Shown here in pieces: positions 6,640-13,842 of a stretch of DNA of 32,391 nucleotides. Positions within the stretch are counted from its first letter, which is position 1, and each line of letters opens with the position of its first letter. A model generated the notes under the pieces. That model worked only from the letters and a program-made list of their open reading frames with translations. It ran no database searches and was not told the origin of the DNA. Source of the DNA: an uncultured Acidimicrobiales bacterium (GTDB lineage Bacteria > Actinomycetota > Acidimicrobiia > Acidimicrobiales > SHLQ01); assembly GCA_937969345.1 (NCBI GenBank), contig CALBVK010000263.1, positions 1-32,391 on the forward strand, given 5' to 3'. Both the position numbers and the translations under genes were made by a program.

Positions 6640-7383
6640 ATGCACGAGAAGCCTGTCGCCATCATCGCCAACGCAAAGCACTACGTCGGACCAGCCCTTG
6701 CGGTGGTCATGGCGAACGCTGGCTACGACCTCGTGCTTGGAGAGCCTTCGTCGGACACGATCAAGGCAGTGAGTGAGGCCGGGGCGGACAGTTGGGTCGT
6801 CGATGGAGCGCTCGATCTGGCCGAACCTGCGTCCGCTCCACGCCTGGTCGACATGGCCATGGACGCGTACGGTCGCATCGACTCCGCCGTTTTCTTCACC
6901 GGGGATATCGTGCTCGGCAAGTTCGTCGACGCGACCGACGCGGACCTGGCCAAGGTGGTGTCGGGCAACATCGAGTCGGTCTTTCGATCGCTTCGAGCCT
7001 TTGCCCATCCGATGCTCGAAGCGGGCAGCGGCCAGATACTTGCGATCACGAGCGCTTCGGGCCTCCGGGTTACCCCAGGCGCGCCGCTGTATTCAGCGAC
7101 GCGAGCTGCGGCCAACATGATGGTGAAGAACCTGGCCATCGAGATTGCAGGCTCCGGGGTGCAGGTGAATGCGGTTGGCACCAACTTCATGGACTTCCCG
7201 GCCTTTCGCTCCGCCACGGGTGCTGACGATCCCGAGATCATGGCCAAGATCGAGCGAAACGTGCCCATGGGGCGTCTCGGAACGATGGACGAATTCGCAC
7301 AGTTCTGTCGCGTCTTCATCGACGGCACCGCGCGTTTCCAGACCGGGCAGGTCGTGGGCTTCGACGGCGGCTGGTCTGCATGA
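6640..7383 (+). CDS. Halohydrin dehalogenase-like SDR-fold enzyme
   Basis: This 247-residue protein belongs to the short-chain dehydrogenase fold but lacks the TGxxxGxG cofactor motif. It has the halohydrin dehalogenase catalytic pattern S-x12-Y-x3-R (S138, Y151, R155), aligning with the Ser-Tyr-Arg triad of HheC. The N-terminus (ANAKHYVGPA, 10-19) matches the halide-pocket motif T-x4-F/Y-x-G except that Ala10 replaces the conserved Thr. The later VGTNFMDFP...VPMGRLG segments also fit the family. Such enzymes reversibly convert vicinal haloalcohols to epoxides and accept nucleophiles such as azide or cyanide; activity here is inferred. ATG 6640 was chosen to match the short N-terminus of the family; GTG 6619 is an alternative. 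It leads a run with a GNAT and an MFS gene and is divergent from ffs. Confidence 0.82.
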   Translation: MHEKPVAIIANAKHYVGPALAVVMANAGYDLVLGEPSSDTIKAVSEAGADSWVVDGALDLAEPASAPRLVDMAMDAYGRIDSAVFFTGDIVLGKFVDATDADLAKVVSGNIESVFRSLRAFAHPMLEAGSGQILAITSASGLRVTPGAPLYSATRAAANMMVKNLAIEIAGSGVQVNAVGTNFMDFPAFRSATGADDPEIMAKIERNVPMGRLGTMDEFAQFCRVFIDGTARFQTGQVVGFDGGWSA

Positions 7384-7393
7384 CCGCCACGAC

Positions 7394-7939
7394 ATGACCA
7401 TCCTCCAGACCGAGCGGCTGACGCTTCGTCCGTGGGCACCTGACGATGCCGAAATTCTGCTCGAGATGCGAGCGAATCCCGAGATTGCGAAATGGCTGGG
7501 GTCTCCCGAACCGTGGACCGACCTCGAGACAGCGACCAACGCTATTGCGATGTGGCAGCATGCGGTGAACGCCGACGGTCCACTCGGAACCTGGGCAATC
7601 GTTCCCAACGTTCCCAACAAGGGCGACTCGGCGCCTGTCGGAAGCGTGTCGCTCGGTCAGATCCGTCTTGGCGACGAGATCGAGATCGGCTGGTACCTCC
7701 ACCCCGGTGCTGTTGGTCGTGGATGGGCGGCAGAGGCGGCGGCAACCACGATTCGCCATGGCCTTGCAAGCGGCATCGCCCGCATCTGGGCGCTCATGTG
7801 GCGTGATAACGAAGCGTCGGCAAAGGTCGCTCGACGCATCGGTATGCGAGAGCTCGGGGTGCTGGTCGACCCGTGGTACGGCTCGGAGCAGGATGCATAC
7901 TCGCGGATGTTCGTTGCTCGTCCCGATATGTTCGAGTGA
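7394..7939 (+). CDS. GNAT N-acetyltransferase, RimJ/RimL type
   Basis: This 181-residue protein starts with LQTERLTLRPWAPDDAEILL, the standard N-terminus of the RimJ/RimL (Acetyltransf_3) group. The acetyl-CoA binding region is at about 98-115 (IGWYLHPGAVGRGWAAEA), followed by the typical conserved segment ARIWALMWRDNEASAKVARRIGM. It should transfer acetyl from acetyl-CoA to an amine; the acceptor (protein N-terminus, small molecule or antibiotic) is unknown. The ATG at 7394 lies 10 nt after the dehalogenase-like gene with no clear ribosome binding site, suggesting coupling. Its TGA overlaps the start of the MFS gene (TGATG). Confidence 0.9.
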   Translation: MTILQTERLTLRPWAPDDAEILLEMRANPEIAKWLGSPEPWTDLETATNAIAMWQHAVNADGPLGTWAIVPNVPNKGDSAPVGSVSLGQIRLGDEIEIGWYLHPGAVGRGWAAEAAATTIRHGLASGIARIWALMWRDNEASAKVARRIGMRELGVLVDPWYGSEQDAYSRMFVARPDMFE

Positions 7940-9156
7940 TGAACGCTGATGGCGGCTTTGGGCGGCGCTTCTGGACATTGTGGTCGGCCTTTTCGGCATC
8001 GAACCTCGGCGATGGTCTCGCGCTCGTCGGCTTCCCATTGTTCGCCGTATCGATCACCGACGACGCACGATTGGTCGGTCTGGTTGCGGCCGCCCAGTTC
8101 CTGCCGTTCCTCGTCGTTGGCTTGCCTGCGGGCGTCATCATCGACCGGTTCGATCGTCGAAAGCTCGCGATGTTCTCACAGGTGCTTCGGTCGGCTGCGC
8201 TGCTCTTTGTCGGGTTCGCCGCGCTCGCCGACAGTGCAACCATTCCCCTGCTCGCGGCGTGCGCGTTCGTCGTCGGGGTGGGCGAGGTTCTGACCGACGG
8301 CGGACTGCCGGCCGTAGTTCGCGACGTCGTCACCCAATCACAACTCGAAGACGCGAACGCTCGACTTCGAGCGAGTGAGACCGTGTCGAATCAGTTCATC
8401 GGACCGCCGGTGGGCGCTTTGCTGTTTCAGTTCTCGAGCGCGGCGCCGTTCCTGCTAGCCGCAGGTTTGTACATCGCTGCGGTTGGTTTCCTGGCGGCGC
8501 TCACGGGCAGCTACCGGCCCGAGCAGTCCGACGATCCCGGCTCATTCATCTCCCAGATGGGCACTGGCCTGTCATATGTGTGGAATCACTCAGTGCTCCG
8601 GCCGCTCGCATTTGCGGTTGGCCTCTATGCGCTCGTCGGGTCAGCGCACCACTCAATGGGTGTCGTGTTGATCACTGAACGGTTGGGCCTTAGCGAAGTC
8701 CAGTACGGATTGCTTCTAGCGGTCGATGCCATCGCCGCTGTCGTCATGTCGTTCTTTGTATCTCGCTTGGTCAAGCGGACAAGTCATGGTTTCAGCATGA
8801 AGGTCAGCGTGGTCACGTTCGCTCTTCACGCGTTTATCTTTGGGTTCTCCGTCTTCGTGCCGCTGATCGTCCTCGGTTTCTTGATCGGCGGAATCGCGGA
8901 CCCCACCTGGAACGTGGTGAGCGCCACGGTGCGCCAGCGCCTGGTCGACGACGAGATCTTCGGGCGAATGATGACCGCCTATCTCTTCATTGCGTGGAGT
9001 ATGCAGCCCCTGGGCCCAATTCTTGGTGGTGTGATCACCGAGACTTGGGGTGTCGAGTGGGTGTACATCATGTCCGGCACCTGCGTGGCGTCGCTACTCG
9101 TGTTCGCCCGGCCGCTCTTCGCCAAGATCGACGCGGCTATGCAGTCCATTTCCTAA
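7939..9156 (+). CDS. MFS transporter, EntS/MFS_3-like
   Basis: This 405-residue protein has about 12 hydrophobic segments. The N-terminus (FWTLWSAFSASNLGDGLALVGFPLFAV) and the loop PAGVIIDRFDRRKLAMFSQVLR carry the major facilitator motif A between helices 2 and 3. A second signature, AVVRDVVTQSQLEDANARL..SETVSNQFIGPPVGALLF, is typical of the EntS-like exporter group. The start ATG overlaps the preceding TGA by one base (TGATG), so it should be translated with the acetyltransferase. It is probably a proton-driven exporter in the inner membrane; the substrate is not evident. The gene is convergent with the Rieske gene, with a palindrome cluster between them. Confidence 0.92.
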   Translation: MNADGGFGRRFWTLWSAFSASNLGDGLALVGFPLFAVSITDDARLVGLVAAAQFLPFLVVGLPAGVIIDRFDRRKLAMFSQVLRSAALLFVGFAALADSATIPLLAACAFVVGVGEVLTDGGLPAVVRDVVTQSQLEDANARLRASETVSNQFIGPPVGALLFQFSSAAPFLLAAGLYIAAVGFLAALTGSYRPEQSDDPGSFISQMGTGLSYVWNHSVLRPLAFAVGLYALVGSAHHSMGVVLITERLGLSEVQYGLLLAVDAIAAVVMSFFVSRLVKRTSHGFSMKVSVVTFALHAFIFGFSVFVPLIVLGFLIGGIADPTWNVVSATVRQRLVDDEIFGRMMTAYLFIAWSMQPLGPILGGVITETWGVEWVYIMSGTCVASLLVFARPLFAKIDAAMQSIS

Positions 9157-9166
9157 CCGCCAGCCA

Positions 9167-9228
9167 GGTACCAGGTACCTTTCCCTCAAAAGGTACCTGG
9201 TACCTTTTGCCCAAAAGGTGCCAGGTTC
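9167..9228. repeat. Cluster of three alternating REP-like palindrome arms
   Basis: GGTACCAGGTACCTTT (9167-9182) is the perfect reverse complement of 9189-9204, with a 6-nt loop. The second arm also pairs with a third (9213-9228): GTACCTGGTACCTTTT against AAAAGGTGCCAGGTTC, 16 positions with one mismatch and one wobble. The block 9193-9228 matches 10579-10614 at 32 of 36 positions. It lies between the convergent MFS and Rieske genes and could stop transcription from both sides. The form is that of REP elements mobilised by REP-associated tyrosine transposases; no transposase is present here. Confidence 0.8.
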
Positions 9229-9246
9229 GTTTTCATCTCGGTCGAG

Positions 9247-10398
9247 TTAGCGGCCTAGCCGGGTGCTGATGTATCGGTCGAAGTCGTAGACGTTTCGTTC
9301 GAGATACGACATCGGTGCTCGTTCGAATTGTGGGTTCTGGACTCGGCGTCGAATCCCCTCGACGATCGGGTGATCTTCGCTGTTGACCAGATGGATGAGA
9401 TCCATGACCTCGGCAATGTAGTCATCGACGTTCGCCTGATCGGCGAGCATTTCGGGTGCGACCGCTACCTGCCAGGCAATTCGCACCCGGTCGGTGCCGA
9501 GGGGAGTAATGCGCAGAAACCACAACCAGTCTGGTTGTAGCTGAATGACGAAGCCGGGAAACACGGCGGCGAGCACGATCGTCGAGCGCCACTCACCTTC
9601 GAGGGACGTGTTGGACTCGTGGCAGAGGTCGCCCCCGGGCTCGGCGACGCGATGATGAGCCCAGTCTGGGGTACCGGGGTACATAGTCGTGTGCTGAGTG
9701 CCGTCGCCGTTCACGCCAAAGCTGTCTTTGTGCACTTTGAAGATGTGGTATGCATCCATGAAATTCTCGACGAGCAGCTTCCAGTTGGTGTCCCACACAT
9801 CGACCGCCTCGTGCACCGGTACATAGCCGTCCATCTCAAATCGGCCGACAAGCTTGCTTAGGCCGCTCAGGCGGTCACCAAGTGGCGTGGGATCGTCGGC
9901 TTGGCTCACGAAGATGAAGCCTTCCCAGATCTCCGTGCGAATCGCGTTGAGCGCATGTCGGGATGGATCGAACGGTGTTCCGTCTGCTTCGACGCTGTCG
10001 TGCATGTAGGGCCCGCCGGCGAGGGAGCCGTCCAGGCGGTAGACCCAGGCATGGTACGGACACGTAATGCGGCTCTCGTTTCCGCAACCGTCGAGGAGCT
10101 CCGCTCCACGATGGACGCACACGTTGTCGAACACATTGATATCGCCTTGCGCAGATCGAATGACGATTACGGAGCGCTGTCCAGTCGAGGTGGGGATTTC
10201 TGCGGTGATGTAGTCGCCGGCATGAGGAACGTCGGCGGTGCGCGCCACACACAGCCAGTCGTTACCGAACAGGTCTGCTATCTCGGCGTTCAGCATCTCG
10301 GTGGAGCGGTAGGCCTCGAGCGGGAGCATCCGAGCGTTGGCGAACGGGAGCTTGGCGTGCCGGCCGAGCTGGTCGAATATCGAGTCGTCGTCGAGCAT
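9247..10398 (-). CDS. Rieske non-heme iron oxygenase, alpha-subunit type
   Basis: This 383-residue protein has an N-terminal Rieske [2Fe-2S] domain with ligands C94, H96, C113 and H116 (C-x-H-x16-C-x2-H). The C-terminal catalytic domain carries the mononuclear iron motif ENFMDAYHIFKVH (211-223), with D215 as bridging residue and H218 and H223 as ligands. It should hydroxylate or demethylate a substrate using O2 and electrons from a separate reductase; no reductase or ferredoxin is nearby. The substrate is unknown; similar enzymes act on aromatic acids, quaternary amines or choline-like compounds. ATG 10398 was chosen because it overlaps the upstream TGA (TGATG); GTG 10437 would add 13 residues. 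Confidence 0.93.
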   Translation of the reverse strand: MLDDDSIFDQLGRHAKLPFANARMLPLEAYRSTEMLNAEIADLFGNDWLCVARTADVPHAGDYITAEIPTSTGQRSVIVIRSAQGDINVFDNVCVHRGAELLDGCGNESRITCPYHAWVYRLDGSLAGGPYMHDSVEADGTPFDPSRHALNAIRTEIWEGFIFVSQADDPTPLGDRLSGLSKLVGRFEMDGYVPVHEAVDVWDTNWKLLVENFMDAYHIFKVHKDSFGVNGDGTQHTTMYPGTPDWAHHRVAEPGGDLCHESNTSLEGEWRSTIVLAAVFPGFVIQLQPDWLWFLRITPLGTDRVRIAWQVAVAPEMLADQANVDDYIAEVMDLIHLVNSEDHPIVEGIRRRVQNPQFERAPMSYLERNVYDFDRYISTRLGR

Positions 10399-11147
10399 CA
10401 GGACTGGTCCATCGTGAGGGTTTGGCCGATTCGCCACGGGTGGGTTGACGCCGTGATCACGTACTCTCCATGCTGCTCGTGCGCCAGGGAGAACTCACAG
10501 TCGAGCACCGCTCGCGCCGCAACGAGATCGTCGCAGCGGCGGATCATGTCGGCCAATCGCCCCTCCGGGGGTGAAGACGTACCTGGTACCTTTTGGGCGA
10601 AAGGTGCCAGGTACCTTCGGCGGTCGATTACTTCCACGACGACTGGGCCGATGCAAAAGAGTTCATAGCCGGGAGCCGTCGACCGGTGTCGGCGAACGTC
10701 GCCGCTCGTCTCCGGTACGCGATGCCATTCCTCGACGTATGCGCCGCTCGGCGCACGTTCGATCATGACCGACCCGTCCTCGTTCCACTCGAGCAAACCA
10801 GCCTCGGGGAAGAGCGTTTGGGGCTGCACAGCGATGCCGGGCTCGCTGAACCACTCTGCCGTCGCGGTTCGCACTCCATTGCGTTCGGCGAGCGGCGTGC
10901 AAGTCGTGAAGCCGCTGCTCGAGTCGGTCGATGCCAGTCGAACGAGATCGTCGCGGTCGCACGCATCGAGTGAGCCGCGCGCCGCGAGTTCGACGTGATC
11001 GGCGGCAAACCGCACATCGACCATGTGGGATTCGAACTGCATCCACACCACGATCGACGTGTCGTCGCGACTCCCGTCGGCATACTCGATCCACCGGCGC
11101 TGCCACACGCCGCGGAGGAGTTCGGGAACGCATGCTGACTCGGACAT
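10398..11147 (-). CDS. Unknown protein, possibly HRI1/lipocalin-like, carrying a REP element
   Basis: This 249-residue protein starts at ATG 11147; a longer frame upstream only shadows the opposite-strand gene. The N-terminal half has a repeating beta-rich pattern (GVWQRRWIEYADGSRDDTSIVVWMQ, VDVRF, TATAEWF, YVEEWHR), reminiscent of the two-lobed lipocalin-like HRI1 family; this is a weak match by eye. Residues 178-190 (RYLAPFAQKVPGT) are encoded by the palindrome at 10579-10614, so a REP-like element has been added in frame between VVEVIDRR and the C-terminal region. The stop overlaps the Rieske start (TGATG), suggesting that the two are made together. It could bind a ligand or assist the oxygenase, but the role is unknown. 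Confidence 0.75.
   Translation of the reverse strand: MSESACVPELLRGVWQRRWIEYADGSRDDTSIVVWMQFESHMVDVRFAADHVELAARGSLDACDRDDLVRLASTDSSSGFTTCTPLAERNGVRTATAEWFSEPGIAVQPQTLFPEAGLLEWNEDGSVMIERAPSGAYVEEWHRVPETSGDVRRHRSTAPGYELFCIGPVVVEVIDRRRYLAPFAQKVPGTSSPPEGRLADMIRRCDDLVAARAVLDCEFSLAHEQHGEYVITASTHPWRIGQTLTMDQS
10579..10614. repeat. REP-like palindrome inside a coding region
   Basis: Arms GTACCTGGTACCTTT (10579-10593) and AAAGGTGCCAGGTAC (10600-10614) pair over 15 positions with one G-T wobble around a 6-nt loop. It is a second copy of the hairpin at 9193-9228 (32 of 36 identical, same orientation), 1.39 kb away. Here it lies within an open reading frame and is translated in frame. Confidence 0.8.
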
Positions 11148-11243
11148 TCCCGCACCGTATGCGAAATCACGTCGATCTGAACAAGCGATCGGCCCAACGC
11201 CAACGCTCGGTTCGCTCGCTTCCGGGATATGGCAAGGTTGGTG

Positions 11244-11645
11244 ATGGTCGAATCGAATTGGCAACGAGAAATCATCGAACTTCACGAGACGTTCGAGGCG
11301 TACTTCCTCGGCACGATCAGCGACCTCGGCCGAGTAGACGCGGCCTTGGCAGAAGACTTCACGTTCGTGGGCCCAGACGCGAACGTGGCGAGCCGTGCCG
11401 CCACGTTGGCAGCCCTCGAAGCTGGCCATGCCCACACGACATCGCTCGAGATCCGAACCGTCGACCATCAATTGGTCCTCGAAGACGGAGACGTACTGAT
11501 CGCCGAGTACATCGAAGAACACGTGCTTGCTGACCGAACGAATCGTCGGCGGAGCACCGTCATCTTCTCGACATCAACGACCGCGCCCAACGGTTTGGTA
11601 TGGCGACGGGTCCACGAAACGTGGATCGATCGCGGGCTCGACTAA
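11244..11645 (+). CDS. NTF2/SnoaL-like fold protein (DUF4440 type)
   Basis: This 133-residue protein begins at ATG 11244, preceded by AAGG 5 nt upstream; ATG 11229 is an alternative adding five residues. The pattern of an N-terminal helix (WQREIIELHETFEAYFLG), DFTFVGPDANVASRAATLAAL, and beta strands ending in WRRVHETWI fits the cone-shaped NTF2-like superfamily, where DUF4440 and SnoaL-like proteins show a comparable LHETW/W.I.H.T end. Members act as small-molecule enzymes or binding proteins; no catalytic assignment is possible. It is divergent from the HRI1-like gene (start-to-start gap 96 nt) and convergent with the heliorhodopsin gene (17-nt gap). Confidence 0.78.
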   Translation: MVESNWQREIIELHETFEAYFLGTISDLGRVDAALAEDFTFVGPDANVASRAATLAALEAGHAHTTSLEIRTVDHQLVLEDGDVLIAEYIEEHVLADRTNRRRSTVIFSTSTTAPNGLVWRRVHETWIDRGLD

Positions 11646-11662
11646 CCGGCGGTCGCCATTGC

Positions 11663-12487
11663 TTAGGTGGGGATGAGCGTGTTGGCGAAGATCTGCCACG
11701 CCAGAGCACTCTTCGCAATGAAACTGAGGACGATGTAGACCCGTTCGCCGTGCAGATAGTCCGCCCACTTGCCAACACGCTTGTACTGCAACCACTGGTT
11801 GATAGCGAAGGTGTTGAAGAACACGAAGATCGACACGATGATGCCGTAGACGAATCCTGGGGGACCTTGGGCACCATCCTCGGCGAGGTTGAACCACAAC
11901 GGCGCGAGGATCGCAACCCATGGCCCGATGCCGGCAATGCATCCAAACCAGAATGGCGTCCACCAGGTCTTCTCGTCGCGGCCAGCGTCTCCGGAGGTGT
12001 TGACCATCTCCATGATCCAACCAAAGAGGATCATCGAGATGTTTGCGAAGGCGAGTCCGACCAGTCCCGCCAGATCGGTCACTCCGGTGGTGGCGGCGAT
12101 CAGCACCATCATCAGCGTGGAGGACAACGAGTACTCGACCCAACGGAAACGGTTGCGTCCTCGACGGAGTTCGCTCTTGTACTTCGGGAAGGCGATCACG
12201 CCCACGATGAGATGAAACAGTGCTGACAGAAGCGAGAACGCAGCCACGCCAACCGCCAGTGGGATTCCGAAGAACTCGTTGAGCACACCGTTCTCGAGCG
12301 GCGTTCCAGGTGGGCCGCTGATGTTGAAGCCGCTGACCGGTAGCTCGAAGTCGAGGTCACCGAGAACGATCATCGCAATGCCGGTCGCCAGGTGCAGGAC
12401 GAATGCCGCCAGGTTGAGGTTGCGCAGTTTGGAGGCGCGTTCAGAGCTGAGCTCGACGACCTCGCGATCAAAATCCAGTGATGCCAT
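11663..12487 (-). CDS. Heliorhodopsin
   Basis: This 274-residue seven-helix protein matches the heliorhodopsin family rather than type 1 pumps. The retinal Schiff-base lysine is K259 in SFIAKSALAWQIF, and the single carboxylate counterion is E118 in RFRWVEYSLSSTLM. H32 and H92 correspond by position to the two conserved histidines of heliorhodopsin 48C12, and NTFAINQWLQYKRVGKW in helix 6 is characteristic. In this family the N-terminus faces the cytoplasm, the photocycle is slow and no ion pumping is known, so a sensory or enzyme-regulating role is proposed. The start ATG has GGAG only 2 nt upstream, so it is not certain. No retinal-biosynthesis gene lies in the window. It is divergent from the NmrA-like gene (123-nt gap). 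Confidence 0.95.
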   Translation of the reverse strand: MASLDFDREVVELSSERASKLRNLNLAAFVLHLATGIAMIVLGDLDFELPVSGFNISGPPGTPLENGVLNEFFGIPLAVGVAAFSLLSALFHLIVGVIAFPKYKSELRRGRNRFRWVEYSLSSTLMMVLIAATTGVTDLAGLVGLAFANISMILFGWIMEMVNTSGDAGRDEKTWWTPFWFGCIAGIGPWVAILAPLWFNLAEDGAQGPPGFVYGIIVSIFVFFNTFAINQWLQYKRVGKWADYLHGERVYIVLSFIAKSALAWQIFANTLIPT

Positions 12488-12610
12488 GACTCCGGTCTAC
12501 AGGGTCAGATCGCTCGCACACGGATCCTTCGCTGCAACCTGCGCCCGCGGCACTCGAATGGCGACTACCTTCAAGGCCGGGTTGTCGCCCATTCGTTCTC
12601 TGGAGTCTGT

Positions 12611-13597
12611 ATGTCAAAGCCAGTCGTTCTCATTACCTCGGCCTCGGGTCGAATCGGTAAGGAGTTAGTCGCCCTACTCGCTCGCGATGGTGCTTTTACG
12701 ATTCGGGCGACATCGTTCACCGAGAGCAAAGCAGATTCACTGCGCGCCCTTGGTGCCGACGAAGTCGTACCGTTCGATCTGAACGATCCAGCCACTTGGG
12801 ACGGGGCGCTCGACGGTGTCAGCGCGGTCTATTCGGCGTCGCTCGATCCAATGCTTGAAGGTCACCTCGCGTTCAGTAAGGCAATGGGGGAGCGAAGCGA
12901 CCAGATTCGCCATGTTGTTCGAGTGAGCTGCATGGGTGCTGACACAAACACCGCGTCGTACGACCCCGACAAGCACTCGTCCCGAGCCGGCGCCGGAATC
13001 CCACTCATGCTGCAGCACTACTGGTGGGGCGAGAAGTCGCTGATCGACGCAGGTCTCACCGTCACCGTCTTACGCAACAACTTCTTCATGAACCATCTGC
13101 TCAAGACGGACTGCGACAACATCGCATCGGAGGGATGGTTTAGCAACCCGTTGGGCAACGCCCGCAACTCGTTCGTCGCTACTCGCGATATTGCCGAGGC
13201 CGCTGCGGTCGTGCTTTCCGAGGGGCCCGAGAAGCACGGCGACAAGTTCTATGACCTCACCGGGCCAGAGCCGCAAACCATGACCGAGATCGCGGCCGAC
13301 CTAGGCCGTGCGATGGGCAAGCAGCTCGAGTATCGAGCTCAGACCATGGAGGACTTCGAGAACGACTTCGGAAGCACGCGCGCCGAGTTCTTCGAATATC
13401 TCAGCAACGGCTTCTACTGTCGCTGCAGCCCGGACTTCTACAACCTCACCGGGCACAAGCCGACGTCGTACTACGACTACCTCACGACCGATGGAGCGTC
13501 GGGCGAGACCGGCCTCGACGAGTTGTGGCAGGGCAACCTTTGGAAGAAGGGCGAGGACGCCATGGCCGACGCTGCCGAGGTCAGCGCGGACGAGTAG
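12611..13597 (+). CDS. NmrA-like NAD(P)-binding protein (atypical SDR)
   Basis: This 328-residue protein has the N-terminal dinucleotide-binding motif ITSASGRIGKEL (8-19), an SxSGxxG variant of the NmrA-type GxxGxxG. It is followed by an NmrA-like layout: DLNDPATWDGALDGVSAVYSAS, VRVSCMGAD, a segment around LIDAGLTVTVLRNNFFMNHL, and FVATRDIAEAAAVVLSEG. The C-terminus contains an Asp/Tyr-rich substrate region. Members either sense the NADP/NAD state or reduce small substrates such as quinones; which applies cannot be read here. ATG 12611 has a good ribosome binding site (GGAG, 7 nt). The stop lies 85 nt upstream of tRNA-Ser. Confidence 0.88.
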   Translation: MSKPVVLITSASGRIGKELVALLARDGAFTIRATSFTESKADSLRALGADEVVPFDLNDPATWDGALDGVSAVYSASLDPMLEGHLAFSKAMGERSDQIRHVVRVSCMGADTNTASYDPDKHSSRAGAGIPLMLQHYWWGEKSLIDAGLTVTVLRNNFFMNHLLKTDCDNIASEGWFSNPLGNARNSFVATRDIAEAAAVVLSEGPEKHGDKFYDLTGPEPQTMTEIAADLGRAMGKQLEYRAQTMEDFENDFGSTRAEFFEYLSNGFYCRCSPDFYNLTGHKPTSYYDYLTTDGASGETGLDELWQGNLWKKGEDAMADAAEVSADE

Positions 13598-13682
13598 TCG
13601 TTCGCTGGCGGTAACGGGCGGAGACGCTTGTATCGTAATGATCTGCTTCGATGGGTTCGGCTAGCCGGATGCATCGTCTCCT

Positions 13683-13770
13683 GGAGGAGTGCGAGAGCGG
13701 CCGAATCGGCACGCTTGGAAAGCGTGTGAACCGCAAGGTTCCGTGGGTTCAAATCCCACCTCCTCCGCCA
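13683..13770 (+). tRNA. tRNA-Ser(GGA)
   Basis: An 88-nt class II tRNA with acceptor stem GGAGGAG (13683-13689) pairing CTCCTCC (13760-13766), discriminator G and an encoded CCA (13768-13770). The anticodon stem CACGC/GCGTG encloses the loop TTGGAAA, giving anticodon GGA at 13717-13719, which reads serine UCC/UCU codons. A long variable arm, typical of tRNA-Ser, and the T-loop sequence GTGGGTTCAAATCCCAC are present. A strong hairpin terminator follows at 13793. Confidence 0.97.
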
Positions 13771-13792
13771 TGTGATGTCAGTAAAGACGTCA

Positions 13793-13830
13793 GAGCCCCT
13801 GGACTTCGGTTCAGGGGCTCAGCTCGTTTT
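13793..13830 (+). terminator. Rho-independent terminator of tRNA-Ser
   Basis: A 12-bp stem (13793-13804 with 13809-13820, one G-T wobble) closed by a TTCG tetraloop is followed by AGCTCGTTTT. It begins 22 nt after the tRNA 3' end. Confidence 0.85.
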
Positions 13831-13842
13831 CGGCCACGCAGT

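Noticed and set aside
6233-7008. Long minus-strand frame across ffs and the dehalogenase-like gene
   Set aside because: It runs through the SRP RNA and antisense to a gene with clear family motifs; composition shows no domain.
6640-7383. Ordinary NAD(P)-dependent short-chain dehydrogenase
   Set aside because: The glycine-rich cofactor motif is missing and the catalytic lysine is arginine, as in halohydrin dehalogenases.
11148-11522. Longer N-terminus for the HRI1-like protein
   Set aside because: The extension lies wholly antisense to the SnoaL-like gene.
11663-12487. Proton-pumping rhodopsin
   Set aside because: The counterion and Schiff-base motifs are of heliorhodopsin type and the usual helix-3 DTD/DTE-like pump motif is absent.
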